Source: Obelidium mucronatum
Taxonomy: Eukaryota > Chytridiomycota > Chytridiomycetes > Chytridiales > Chytriomycetaceae
Assembly: GCA_025765595.1 (NCBI GenBank)
Contig: JAIVFH010000041.1
Location: forward strand, 186,001 to 250,000
Length of the DNA: 64,000 bases
Direction: 5' to 3'
Shown here: positions 24,111 through 35,426 of the stretch, piece after piece
How the letters are laid out: each line of letters begins with the position of its first letter
Position numbering within the stretch: position 1 is the stretch's first letter
Translations under genes and position numbers: made by a program
The notes under the pieces: generated by a model
Told to the model about the DNA's origin: nothing
Database searches by the model: none
The model's input: the letters and a program-made list of their open reading frames with translations, nothing else

Positions 24111-24619
24111 CGCATATCTCCATTCATTTGTTCTGGTGTTTCCACATCATACAATGACAACAGTCCATAAACCAAAAAATGTGGACCAATGTGTTACAGG
24201 ATGTGGAGTTTCATTTTGTTTTTGTTTTTAACGTCCAAACAGCTTCGAACAAGTCGCCGAGCTGCCGATGCTGCCTTTTGAAGCAAATAAAAGTGCTGCC
24301 ATCAATCATGATAGTTCCTTGTATATGCCAGCTTTGTGACATTCATGGTTCCAATATAGTGTGATACATTTTGGAGTGAGGTGATTTGGCTTAAAATGGG
24401 ACACGTCTGCGAAGAGCCGTTGTAGCTGTGGATGTGCAGGCTTTGTGATTTTCTTTCGTGATTCACAGGTAGGGTCGGGGTCCGGGGTAGGGATCGACTT
24501 GAACCCCGCCCCGCACTCCCCGCACTCCCCAAGGTAAGATAAAATATCTATAAAAAGCCAATTTAGCTGGCATTTTAGTGTGATTTTGACCACTTACGTG
24601 CTCTCGATTTTTCTTTTGA

Positions 24620-27364
24620 ATTTTATTTATTTTATGAAAAAAATAAATACGAAATTTTTTTTCTTTGGAATTTTATTAAAGAATTTTTTTCTGTTTTTAT
24701 TTCTAAAATACACACACTGGCAGAGATACGCCACAGCCCAGAGGGTTGCCTTGTGGGGCGCAGGGAAATCCTGACCTCGACCCCCCTGCCCTGTTCTCAC
24801 CTTATTCAAGGGCCATATACTTGACAATACCAAGAGGAAGAGAGTGCAATAGCTCCACTGCTTGCTGTTGTGTTGGCAAGACCCTGGGAATCTCAAGATA
24901 GATATTCTGGGATTCCAGTTGTTTAATCCCCGTTGAGGCTCAAATTGCAAGAGCGGCAGCAGCAAAAAAAACTCTGATGTGCTCAACCACAAACACTCAC
25001 ACCCACCACATGCAACATACAAACGCAGGCATCTGTTGCTGCCGTCCACGGTGGGTGGGATAACGCAGCAGCAGCAGAGCGAGTGGGGGTAGGCCAAGGA
25101 CAAAGACTTGACAGGAACAGAATGTGGACAAAGGTTAGGAACACCTCTCACTGTAGCAGGAACAAGAGCAACAGAAGGAACGGGGCCTACAGAACACCTG
25201 GACACAGGACCGTGGACGAGACTGGACACCGTGGACAGGCCAAAACTGGAAACGGGATTCACGCCGCCCGAGCGCCCAACACTGCACACCAAAAGGCAGC
25301 AATGCACACGAGAACTCTTTGCGGCTAAAGGACGACACTGCAGCAGCATGTCTTCCAGAAGAGATGGAAGGGAAACTGGACCACAATTGCCCATTGCAAG
25401 GACGAGCAGCAAAAAGCCAAATTCCTGAAGCCAGGATGCTTTGTAGTAATGGGAATACAAGCCGTGGTACCGTTTGATAGAATAATTGATGGAGAAGTGA
25501 GGAACGCAAAGCCAACACTGGAAATCCCTCAACTACCCTTATCACTGCAGGAAATTCCAGCGTTAGAATAAGAAACAGGCAAAATACCTGGGATAGTGCA
25601 CTGGAGAGTGGTCTACAATGTCAAAACAATCCCCAAGTCACTTGAAATTGTGATGGAAAGCAAAAGAGCAATGGAGAAACTTCAAGGAAAAAAAGTAAAT
25701 TTATTGTAACTTACAGAAACCATAAACTCAAACAAATACATAATAAATCAAAACAGGCCAATCTTAAAGGAAATGAACTGACTAAGTACACAATATACAG
25801 CGAAGAAGATGGCCAAATAGCTAGGAGAATGTTCTGTGGCCACTGCAACAAAACCACCTCCAAGAATTTTGCACACAGGAAGACAACATGATGAATGCAA
25901 TCATCAAGAGATTTCTGAAACGCAAAGTGGACGGAACGACCATGGCTAAAATGGGACGCATTAAGGACTGGATCCAAAACAACCAACAAACGCTTCTTTG
26001 AAGGCCTGGAAGAAGCTTGCAGAACCTTCAAACTGAGTGCTCCGAAGTCCAGACAAACAACTATTGCCTCATCAAAGAACAACCAGATGACAGAAGAAAT
26101 GTACTGGAACCTCGCCCGGAAAACAAACAGATGCAGAGCTGCTCAAGACCAACCAGGAAACAAACACAACCACAAAAACCGAAAGGGTAAGAATAAAGGA
26201 AATGCTGCCAGAAATTCTAAAATCAAAAACACTGTCTAATAAGATTGAAGAGGAGGTGAACAGACTTGTTGCTGTGGTTGAGGAGGACGTATACCGACGC
26301 ATCGCTGACACAAGAATCAAAGAAACCATTAAGAAGATGCTTGGCCGAGCTGGAAAAGATTGAAACCAGAATGTCAAACGCTTTTGCCAAGTGGGTGAAA
26401 GGCATGCAAATCCCAATGACCGGAACAGCAGAGTTAGCATTGAACGCCGATACTGAAGTCATGCACAACATGGATATCAATCGAGAGGGCGTGATGGTAC
26501 CAACACTAGGCTAAACAGTAGAACTGCTCAATAGCGGCTTTAATGCACTGGACCGGGAAGTGGTGGATATTGAGAAGAGAGTAAGGGTAGTTGTGTAGGA
26601 ATCAAATGGTACGTTGAGGAAACAATTGACGAAGACAGGGACCTCACTTGCTCAAAAAGACACTGCACAAGAGAAGGAACTGATGAATGGGAAACTATTG
26701 TTGTCCCAAAACATAAATGAATGGAGGTTCTTCAAACAAACATCGAATCTAGGAAAAAAAGAAGAAGACACTCAAAGCAGAAGAACAAAGAAGACAGTGG
26801 AAAACCCCAACCCAGAAAGCCCAAAGAATTGAAACCGGGAAGACTGACATGACGCCAACAAAGAACAAAGAGGTAGAGAAAGTGATCACCAAAATATCTG
26901 GAAAGGAGTGCAAAGGGACAACAACAGCAACAAACAGAACCACTCTCCAGTTAACACAAATCAAAATAAAGGAAGGAGAAGATGTCAAGATGGGAGACCA
27001 AAAAGAAGCAGGTGAGACAAAACCAATCAAAGGCAGCATCACTGAAGTAAAAAATAGGAAAAATCTAAAAAGAAACCCAAAAACATATAAAACGCGCTGA
27101 GATGCGCTGAACTCAAAAATGACCAACAAAAGAAAGTACCAGGACTCAGACCAGGATGAGATACTAACTACCAAACGCAACAAACTCAAATTGACAGAAT
27201 AGAAATAGGAAGAGCAAAACAAGAAACCCAAGCCAAAGGATACATCTCAGAAGAAAGTTACCTGATAATACAGAAACTCCAAACAAAAGACAATATGTTT
27301 CCCCAAGCTGGAGGATCAAGCCCTAAACAGCAAGACATACTCAGGGAAAAAATGATAACTTGGC
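24620..27364 (+). other. Degenerate region; T-poor block from about 24,840
   Basis: AT-rich DNA to ~24,720, then a long stretch whose + strand is rich in A and poor in T up to the gypsy pol truncation. Open frames (25,108-25,428; 26,266-26,514; 26,849-27,100) are Lys/Thr/Glu-rich, and a Cys pair (RRMFCGHCNKTTSK) occurs near 25,830. Coding-like phrases are separated by stops, so this looks like a decayed ORF, perhaps of the same family as 14,761-15,480. No catalytic domain seen. Confidence 0.4.
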
Positions 27365-29570
27365 TTAAAATGCTCTGAAAAACAGGCGATTGTCACCAGA
27401 GTTTGCGAAGAACAGTGTATGACCAGTAGTGGTTACCAAAGAATTGTTGCAGGCAAATTCGCAAAGAGGTAACTTGGATACCCAATCGTCTTGCTGGTAG
27501 TTACAGTAAACGCGTAGGTATTGCTCAATGACTTGGTTGAGGACCTCAGTAGATCCATCAGTTTGAGGGTGAAAAGCGGTAGAAATGTTAAGTTTCACGT
27601 TTAGGAGTTCCATAAAACGTTGCCAGAAACCACCAGTAAAACGCGGGTCGCGATCGGATACAATGGATCTGGAAGCACCGTGAAGTCTAAAAACTTCCCG
27701 AATATAGATGTCTGCAGTGTCAGCACCTGTAGAAGTTTTTACCGTAGGAATAAAATGGGCTTGTTTGGTAAGCCTATCTTTTACCACAAGTAATGCATCA
27801 AAACCTTGACTAATAGGCAAGTCAGTAATCCAATCCATGGAGATATCCATCCATGGTTTGGAAGGGACAGGTAAGGGTTGGAGAAGGTCAAATGGAGCAT
27901 GGCGAGAAGGACGAGAACGCTGACACGTGTCGCAGTTTGCGATGAAACGCTGAACCACGCGCCGCATGCGCGGAAACCAGTAATCACGAGAGATTAACTC
28001 AACTGTTTTAGCAACGCCAAAGTGGCCAGCAGCAGGAGCACAGTGACATTGACGGAAAACTTCAAGTTGAAGCTCCTCAGTTGGAAGGTAAATAAGTTCA
28101 TCACGTAAGATGAGGCCATTGGATTCAGTGAAGATAATGTGTAACTTGCGCTTCTTGTGTAAGGCGTACAGAGCGGACTTGGAAGTAGCGAGGGTGACGC
28201 GATCGATCCAGCTTTTGTCCAAATTGACAATGGTAATGTCATCAATATCCACACGTTGGAACAGCTGAATAAAGTTTTGTTTAAGCAGCTCATCGCCTTG
28301 CTGAGTGACATAGTCAGCGCGTCTGGTTTTCCGGAAAGTCGGCCAGGGCGATGAAAAATTTTAAAACTAAATTCCGACAACTTAGTCATCCACCTATATT
28401 GGCGACGGGTAAGTTGCTGAACGGCAGTAAAGTTTTGAAGGCGATCATGATCAGAGAACACAATGATTGGATCCGAAGGTTCAACGGCTATCAGATAATG
28501 TCTCCAGGCCGCGAACGCGTCTACATTGGCAAGCAGTTCCTTGTCGTGAGTATCGTAGTTGATTTCCGCTGGAATTAACTTGCGGTAATGAAAGGCAACA
28601 GGATGTAACCTTCCATCCGAACCGAACTGGGATAAAATTGCGCCCAGTGCAAAATCTGAGCAATCAGTTTCCACATACACGGTACGACTGGGATCGAAGT
28701 GAATCAGGACCGGAGCGGTGGAGAATGCATGTTTATGCTTTTCAAAAGCCGATGCCGCGGCTTCGGACCATGGAAAGGGTCCAATTTTGGCTTCCTTACG
28801 CGTTAGGCTGGTGAGCGGTATCACAATATCGGAGTAGCCGGTGATAATTTGGCGGTAAAAATTTGCAAATCCCAGGAAAATTTGCACGTCCTTGACAGAC
28901 TGAGGTACCGGCCAACTGGAAACGGTAGCAACCTTGGCAGGATCCATCTTGACACCATCGGCAGAGAAGATATGGCCCAGGAATTCCGTAGAACTGGTAT
29001 GGAAAGCGCATTTGGCAGGGCTAACTACCAAGTTGTGTTTCCGCAAGGGCTCCAAAACTTCCTTGACGTGACGTTCGTGTAGTTCTTCATCTTCGGAAAA
29101 GATGAGGATGTCATCCAAATAAACGATGACAAACACGCCCAGTAAGTCCGAAAAAATGCCATTCATGAAGTACTGGAAGGCAGCTGGAGCGTTGGTTAGA
29201 CCGAAACTAACCACATTATACTGGAAATGGCCAAACTTGCAGCGAAATGCAGTCTTCCATTCATCACCAGAGCGTATTCTTAGTAAGTGGTACGCGTCCG
29301 GGAGATCCAAGTGAGTGAAAATTTTAGCCTTGGATAATTTTCCCGCAAGATCCGTGAACAGCGGTAGCGGAAACTTGTTCTTGACTACAATGTTGTTGAT
29401 GGCACGATAGTCAATACAGAGGCGGAAACCACCATTTGGCTTCTTGACAAAGAAGCAAGGGGCCGCAACCGGAGAGGTAGAGGGAAATATCCAGCCTCTA
29501 GCCAAGGCATTAGTAAGATATTCCTGGAGAACTTTTTCTGTTGATGCGTGCAGAATCATGGATCCATTCT
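27365..29570 (-). mobile_element. Ty3/gypsy pol fragment (RT, RNase H, integrase)
   Basis: From ALARGWIFPSTSPVAAPCFF (about 29,510) the frame runs through the RT motifs FRLCIDYRAINN, HLDLPDAYHLLRI, VSFGLTNAPAAFQ and catalytic VIVYLDDILIFS, then RNase H (VYVETDCSDFALGAILSQ). Frame is lost near 28,260-28,340. The downstream frame (27,365-28,252) has the integrase zinc motif (GHFGVAKTVEL, CDTCQRSR) and core (MDWITDLPISQG, SDRDPRFTG), and stops shortly after the catalytic Glu region. Gag, protease, LTRs and the integrase C-terminus are missing. The first ~140 bp (29,429-29,570) are also present at the start of the second 9.5-kb copy. Confidence 0.92.
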
Positions 29571-29582
29571 GGGAACCCGTTA

Positions 29583-30433
29583 ATGTATAGTTTCCGTGGA
29601 AAGTGCTCAACAGATGGATGCAGGGATATGTGCGTGTTGACTCACCCATTGTGCTCAAGTTGCTCATCGGATCAACTGGGTTTGGGAGTGGTTGGATCGC
29701 TGATCCCTGGCGGTGGTTTTGGGTTAGTTGCCACCAAGGACTTTGAGGCAAAACAACGTCTTGGTGTGACTTATGGAAGGTGCCTCCAACCATCTTCGTG
29801 CCATTGATGTTTTGCGCTCAGTGCTCTCTCTTCCTGATCCGCCCTATCTAGTCAAGCAAAGGGAATATGGTATTATGGTTGCCCAACTTTTCCCTTTCGC
29901 AAATGAATCTGACACTGGGGAAGCGTTTGTTCGTCCTGATGGGAAGACAATGATTGAAGACACCCTTGATCTGAGTGAAGCTGTCGCCATGTATCCAAAC
30001 TCAAAGGAGAAACCGTGGACCGTGTATTTCTCCTTGGCTGCACCGGACCCTGATTATGTTCCCCCGAAAGCTCCCTATGGATGACATTGAGGCTTCAGAG
30101 GACCCCCTGCAGCAAGCACGCGTCGCCTATTTGATGGAGCTGTCAAAGGACACATTTATTGATGGATTTGGGGAAGACTCTGGGGTACTGCGATTCATCA
30201 ACAATGCTCCCAATGCAAGCCTGGTGAATTGCCGTTTTGCTGTGGACAGAGTCAAAAAAACAGTGTCAGTGGAAACCATCCCAAAAGTTGCTGCTGGCTG
30301 TGAGTTCTTTTTGGTGTACAGGTTTAATTCAAACGGAAATGGAGTGTACTGGAATCAAATCCACTCTGACTCTGCAGAAAGACTTGCTCAACGCAAGCAG
30401 ATTATTGCAGCAATGAAGCATGTTGATTTGTGA
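29583..30433 (+). pseudogene. SET-domain-like gene with frame breaks, copy 1
   Basis: SET domains methylate protein lysines using SAM. The first frame (from 29,583) has a Cys motif (CSTDGCRDMCVLTHPLCSSC) and the SET start GLGVVGSLIPGGGFGLVATK then RLGVTYGR. The frame then shifts near 29,785. The second frame (to 30,084) encodes an unrecognised insert, and the third (30,080-30,433) has YLMELSKDTFIDGFGEDSG, RFINNAPNASLVNCRF (the RFxNHxxxPN motif, with Asn for His) and CEFFLVYRF. Either two frameshifts inactivated it, or short atypical introns restore it. An AATAAA lies at ~30,461. The upstream end abuts gypsy pol on the opposite strand. Confidence 0.6.
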
Positions 30434-31356
30434 TTTATTTGTTTTTGGTTTTTTGTGGAATAAAAGATCTTTGTTTGTTGTGCCACATTGCCAAGGGCAG
30501 AGGTTAGAAGCCACTTTTTAAATGGTGATAGATAACAATATTCTTTCCCAATGTTTTTTTGATGGAGTGAGTGGACTCGATTCTAAAAGCCTTTGGGTCC
30601 CTGGACCTTCACAACTACAAATGTTATAAATACTGAAGAGAGAGCCCTGGAACTTTGCAAATGGCTCCAAAGAATGTAATAAACAGCATTGGTCGAGGTT
30701 TCGTGAATTTTTGTGCTTACCGTTGTTGGGTTGTTGTGTTGAAACTTAACTAAACTCACCATCACCGCGGTGGTACAATCACAAATTCTGAGTGGAAAAC
30801 ACTTCTATAAGCGTTTTAAAGTGTTTCTAAAAGGTGGGCATGGGTTTCCCTTTGTTGGAATCTGTTTTGGTGAAATCTTGCACGTCTCTGCTGCAACTCA
30901 CAAACACACTGCCACCATGGGCCCAACTCTCAAAACCATGCAAACCAATACAAAGCAACCATGAAAAGCCATTGGTAGGCGCTATAAAGATTTTTGTGCT
31001 TGCCTAAAATCTTTGGGTGAGTTTTACTCCAAACAGTCTTACAGCCACTGCAGTCCTAAAATCACAGAAGGACACTTGATCTAGCATTAATATAGACGTA
31101 ATAACAAAATTGTGTTCTCAGATTCCTAGTCCCTGCACCACAAGGCTGGCAATAATCATAAAACAAGTCAAACCCTTTCCAACAAACAATGACTCGACAA
31201 TATCAAGTTCAAGTCATTTATTCAGGCAGTTTAGGCTACACTCTCCACCCCACTTTATCCAACAGGAGGTTACAGTCTTCTTAAACGTCAACCCCGCAGA
31301 TTAAAGATTCTGATACTGCGGCAGTAAGAGATTTCATACTTAAAAAAAAAAACAAT
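30434..31356. other. Intergenic region between SET-like and dioxygenase genes, copy 1
   Basis: Convergent 3' regions. Several frames just over 60 codons occur, but none resembles a known protein. Confidence 0.5.
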
Positions 31357-32118
31357 TTATTCAGGCAGTTTAAACTTCATTCTCAATCCCATCTCATTCA
31401 ATGGGAAGCTCAGGTTGCCCCTAAATGTACTATTCTTTTCTCCCTTCTTTTTCTTTGGGTTAAACAAAAAGTCGGTGGCCCACTTCTCCGCAAAAAGAAT
31501 GACGGCAAATCTGTTTCCCTCAATGGTCCCCACCTTGTGATCAAAATGGTACGCATCCATGAGAATAAAGTCCCCCGGAGATAGCTTTACAGCTTTTCCA
31601 TACTGTGTAAAGATCATATCACTTCCACTAAAGGGGCCAAAGGAAATACAGGCGTCCATGGCGTAAGCATAGTTGTTTTGGTCCCTATGACGTTTGGCTG
31701 CCCGTGGAGAGTTGTGCGAGACAGCACATGTGGAAAATACATTCAAAAACTTGTCATCCAGTTGCGACAAAAGTGCGGAGGCTAGTTTTGTTTTGGCTTC
31801 GACACTGGAAGGGTCTTTGACCACAGCCGCCTTGTATTCCTTGAGTTTGCGACAAATCCTTGCATAAAAATCGTAAAGACCTGGGTGGTACGCCCTGTAG
31901 AACTTGGTCATGTATTCTGTAATTCCATCCAAGGATTTGATGGCTGCGTCTTGGTCGTATTTTAAAGAACTTGGAACGTCTGCAGTAGTAAGATTGTACA
32001 AATCCTTGGTGGCAAACAAGAATTTACAATATCTCTTCCAAATCCCCAGATGCTTTGAAAGGTTGCTGCAATCTTTAGCAGTGATGGGTGCATTTTGTAG
32101 GTAATACAGCTTCGGCTC
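31357..32118 (-). CDS. TET/JBP-like 2-oxoglutarate/Fe(II) dioxygenase, 5' partial, copy 1
   Basis: Members of the fungal TET/JBP-type family oxidise methylated pyrimidines in DNA, and many sit in transposons. The frame is open from 32,118; no ATG is seen, so an upstream exon is likely. The core reads KRHRDQNN (the HxD iron ligands), then FGPFSGSDMIF, KLSPGDFILMDAYHFDHKVG (distal His ligand) and GNRFAVILF (Arg for 2-oxoglutarate). This order and spacing match the double-stranded beta-helix of TET/JBP-like proteins. A basic C-terminal tail follows (NPKKKKGEK). It converges with the SET-like gene. An alternative is another 2OG-Fe(II) oxygenase such as a prolyl-hydroxylase-like enzyme. Confidence 0.65.
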   Translation of the reverse strand, partial: EPKLYYLQNAPITAKDCSNLSKHLGIWKRYCKFLFATKDLYNLTTADVPSSLKYDQDAAIKSLDGITEYMTKFYRAYHPGLYDFYARICRKLKEYKAAVVKDPSSVEAKTKLASALLSQLDDKFLNVFSTCAVSHNSPRAAKRHRDQNNYAYAMDACISFGPFSGSDMIFTQYGKAVKLSPGDFILMDAYHFDHKVGTIEGNRFAVILFAEKWATDFLFNPKKKKGEKNSTFRGNLSFPLNEMGLRMKFKLPE

Positions 32119-32531
32119 TCAGGTTGTTTGTTTTTTTTCTGCTATTTCCCCTGGTATTCTCCCTCAGGTTTTGTGTCCTTGTGTTGTAGACGGACTGGAA
32201 GAGGTGCTGGTTCTGTAGATAGGTGAGCTGATTGTTCTGGGCACTAGAGAGATTTTTGGAGAGAATTCTTAAACTTTATTCCCAAACATGGAGCTTGCAA
32301 CATGAGTTTCATGCGCCTCCAACACTTCCCCTCAAGCAAACATTCTTGTGTACTTTTGAGCTTGAATAAATAGTTGAATTGTTCAATATGAGTTGTATGT
32401 TTAAAATATAAAGTTTCGATGTTCTAGAATCGAAATTGAATTGAATTGAATAGAATTGACTTAGCATTATGAGGGGCAAATCACGACTAGCCCCAATGCG
32501 TATCGGAAGTCATTCTTGAATCGTGAATAGT
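32119..32531 (-). repeat. Partial 3' LTR of copia element A, copy 1
   Basis: On the minus strand a polypurine tract (32,325-32,333) precedes TGTTGGAGGCGCATG at 32,324, the expected LTR start after copia pol. The LTR runs to lower coordinates; its other end is unclear. The DNA between it and the pol stop (32,532) is a short leader without genes. Confidence 0.5.
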
Positions 32532-34334
32532 TTAAGTTGTAATCGCGGTAAGAGACATCATGCCAAATCGGGCACAAAGTTTCTTGATGCGTCCAAGGTA
32601 CTTGGTGAGTAAATTGGCTGGCTGGTCAGCGGTCTTGATCCAAGTGACCTTGACTTGTTTTAAATTGACTAATTCGCAAATGTAGTGGTATTGAATATTG
32701 ATGTGCTTGGATCGATGTGAGAATACGTCGTTGTTGCATTGATGAATTGTAGACTGGTTATCTTCGAAGACTTGAATTGGTTTTTTGAGTGGTATGTTGA
32801 GTGTATCGTAAAGCTGAATAAAAGATTGAAGTTCGTGTCCTAATTCACTGATAGACATGTATTTGGCTTCTGTAGATGAGAGTGGGGAGACTGGAGTCTT
32901 GGTTGACTTCCAGCTGATGACGCCATCCGCGAGAACAACCATGTAGCCAAGCTAGGACTTTGCTTCATGGTGGATGTTGTACCCGGCGTCGCTGTAGCCA
33001 ATAGGACTTGAATAACCTTGTTTAGAGTAGAAGATACCGTGGTTTTGTGTGTCATGGATGTAGCGGAAGACACGCATGAGTTCTTCCCAGTGTTGTTGTG
33101 ATGGTTTGCTGGAGAAGATGGATAGAAAGGAGATTGCTGTAGAGATGTCTGGGCGAGTGTTGATAGATGCGTTGTTGAGGCATCCAATGGCTTCAAGGCA
33201 TAGGGATGGGTTGTTGAAGAGGGGGGTGGTGTCTGATGCTGGAGTTGGTGAAAATGAGCTTGGCAAGGGAGTGGAAATTGGATAATGCGAAAAATGCCGG
33301 TAAATTGCTCAAAGATTTCCTTGATGTATTTTGATTGGTGGATGAAGATTCCGGAGGGCACGTGTTCAACTTGTATTCCGATTGTGTAGGTAATTTTTCC
33401 TAAGTCTCGCATTTTGAATTCCTTCCTAAGAGAAATCACGCCCTCATCGATAAGTGCTTGGTCACCAAAGAAACACAAGTCGTCGACGTAGATAGCCAAG
33501 TACACCGTCTTGCCATCCACAGTCTTAAAGAAGACGCACGGGTCCGCTTTCGACTGAGTGTATCCTGTTTCTTTGAGGTGAGTCGTCAACTTCTTTTACC
33601 AAATACGACCCGCTTGTTTTAATCCATAAAGTCCTTTTAGGAGTTCATAGACCCTGCCGGTTCCATCGTCGTATCCGGGAGGCTGCTTCATGTAGACGGG
33701 TTTGTCGATATTGCCATACAAGTACGCGGTGCTCATGTCGCACATGTGGGTATCCCACCCGTTAATTGCTGTGAGCGCTAAAAGCCATCTGAAAGTTGCA
33801 GCGCGCAGTACTGGTATAGTCCAATCCAAATTGTTGTGTATATCCCTGAGCGACTAAACACGCCTTAAATCTTTCAACAGATCTGTCACTGTTCAACTTG
33901 ACCTTGTAAACCCATTTGCTGCCAACAATATTGATGCTGTCAGGAGCTTTCACAAGTCTGTAGGTCTTGTTGTCCACAAGCGCGTCAAGTTCGGCTTTCT
34001 CGGCTGCAAGCCATTCTTTTTGGAATTTGCTCTTCATGGCTGCGTTCCGTGTCTTCGGTGATTCAGGAGTTTTTGAAATAGGCGTCGAGGTGAGTGGTAC
34101 ATTGTGTAGTTTGTCTTCGATTGCAGCCGATGACCATTCTTCACCAAACGTATGTGTTTCTTCTTTGTTGAGTGTCGGTGAGCACAGCAGCATCGTCGCA
34201 AGTAATGTCCGTAATTTGCTGAGTCTTTGAGACATGCGTTGCGGCGGCGTTGCTGGTTTTGGTACTGTTGGCGGCGGCTGCGGCGGCGGTTGTACTGGAG
34301 TGCCAAGACCTTGGCTTGTTAAGGTACGCTTCAT
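32532..34334 (-). mobile_element. Ty1/copia element A, RT-RNase H remnant, copy 1
   Basis: Frames in order from 34,334: a Pro-rich linker, then RT start (EWLAAEKAELDALVDNKTYR, GSKWVYKVKLNSD); MSTAYLYGNIDKPVYMKQPP; the catalytic IYVDDLCFFGD (about 33,500); and copia RNase H (SSTEAKYMSISELGHELQ, ADQPANLLTKYLG). At least three frame changes break it (near 33,830, 33,595 and 33,290). Gag, protease and integrase are absent. The same breaks occur in copy 2, so decay preceded duplication. Confidence 0.85.
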
Positions 34335-34481
34335 CGCACTTTTGAGTGGTTTGTGGTTTTACTAAGTGTTATTCGTATTGTGATTAGTGTATCGTTGTTG
34401 ATTTGAGCAATTGAGGTAAGGGTATATGTGTTTTTGTAATGATGTGTGTTAAAAGTTGTTTTGATTTTTGTAGTGATTTGT

Positions 34482-34810
34482 ATGTGGAGGGTTTCCTCTC
34501 TTCGAGAGTACTTCCAATTGTATGTGGCTACCGTTGATGTAGGTGATCAAGGTATGTAAATTATTTTTATGTGTTGGAGATCCCAGGATCAGGGCTTGGC
34601 CTTTATTAATTTGATTTTTGTTTTGTGTATTGTAGCTTCCCCTCAATCCGTTCCCGTTGAGTCTTACAAGGCGTCCCCCGCAAGTTCCAAACAAGATGAA
34701 TGGTAAGGAAGGATTGGGGTTATTGTGTTGTATCTTACATTTTTGTTAAGTGTTGGTTTGTATTTTGTAGCTCAAGTCTCGCGGCATTTGCCTTGAGGAC
34801 TGTGTGTTGA
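34482..34810 (+). CDS. Small spliced ORF, unknown function, copy 1
   Basis: Three exons with good splice sites and matching phases: 34,482-34,551, 34,636-34,702, 34,771-34,810. They give a 58-aa peptide beginning MWRVSSLREYFQLYVATVDV. Donors are GTATGT and GTAAGG; acceptors end TTGTAG. No family recognised; it could be part of a longer transcript, since another donor-like GTAAGC follows. Further on, 34,931-35,059 is a 42-codon frame starting MVPLRPVEVENL, also unassigned. Confidence 0.3.
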
Positions 34811-35238
34811 TTTGCGGCGAGCTAACGTAAGCTTTATGTGGTTAATTGTTTGTCAGGAGACAAGTTGTTGTCTTTTTCCCTGCCACAGACTCCGCTTTTA
34901 TAGCGTTTTACTGTTGCTTTAGTCTTTTACATGGTCCCATTGAGACCTGTTGAGGTTGAAAACCTCGTATCCCATTTGCCGATTGAGGCGGTGCATCAAC
35001 TTGACATGGCGATTTCCAATTGGGGGAAATTAGTGAAGGGGAAATTTATTGCCGTCTGACGGCGTTGATACTCAATAATAAAGGTTACATTTACCAAATG
35101 TCTTCATCTTTCTACATGTGAGCAGCTGATAAACCACATGCCGCCAAGGTCCAAAAGCATAACCCATCTCTGGTTAAGGAGTCCCTTAATCTCGGCAGCG
35201 CACGGCCAATGTATTATGGTGTTTTGGTTTGGAAAGCA
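34811..35238. other. Stretch between small ORF and copia element B LTR, copy 1
   Basis: Apart from the 42-codon frame at 34,931-35,059 and an AATAAA-like signal near 35,071, nothing recognised. Confidence 0.4.
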
Positions 35239-35413
35239 TGCAGGAAAGATGTACCTGGTGCAACGGCCAAGGCGCTGGCTTCGAGAGCGTTATGCCCCAG
35301 GTTCGAATCACGGAAACTCCTTTTATTCTAACAATCCGTACAACTTATAGTTTATTTCTAATCTCTGTTAAGTAGTGCAAGTGATATTGTATCTTTATGT
35401 GTAATACTCAACA
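35239..35413 (-). repeat. 3' LTR of copia element B with tRNA-like segment, copy 1
   Basis: On the minus strand it starts TGTTGAGTATTAC after a polypurine tract and ends CCTGCA. It is a sister of the LTR at 17,095-17,295. On the + strand, TGGTGCAACGG (35,256, A-box-like) and GGTTCGAATC (35,300, B-box) are separated as in a tRNA gene. The acceptor and T stems do not pair, so it is not called a tRNA. Confidence 0.8.
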
Positions 35414-35426
35414 TTCCCCTGCAATA

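Noticed and set aside
24627..25532. 301-codon minus-strand open frame
   Set aside because: It is the complement of T-poor DNA, where stops are rare by composition; no recognisable protein text.
29571..29793. N-terminal extension of the gypsy pol frame
   Set aside because: This part is the complement of the SET-like gene start; gypsy similarity begins only near 29,560.
35246..35322. tRNA gene (A-box and B-box pair, Leu/Ser-like text)
   Set aside because: Acceptor and T-arm stems do not pair and the segment lies inside a copia LTR; described as tRNA-like only.
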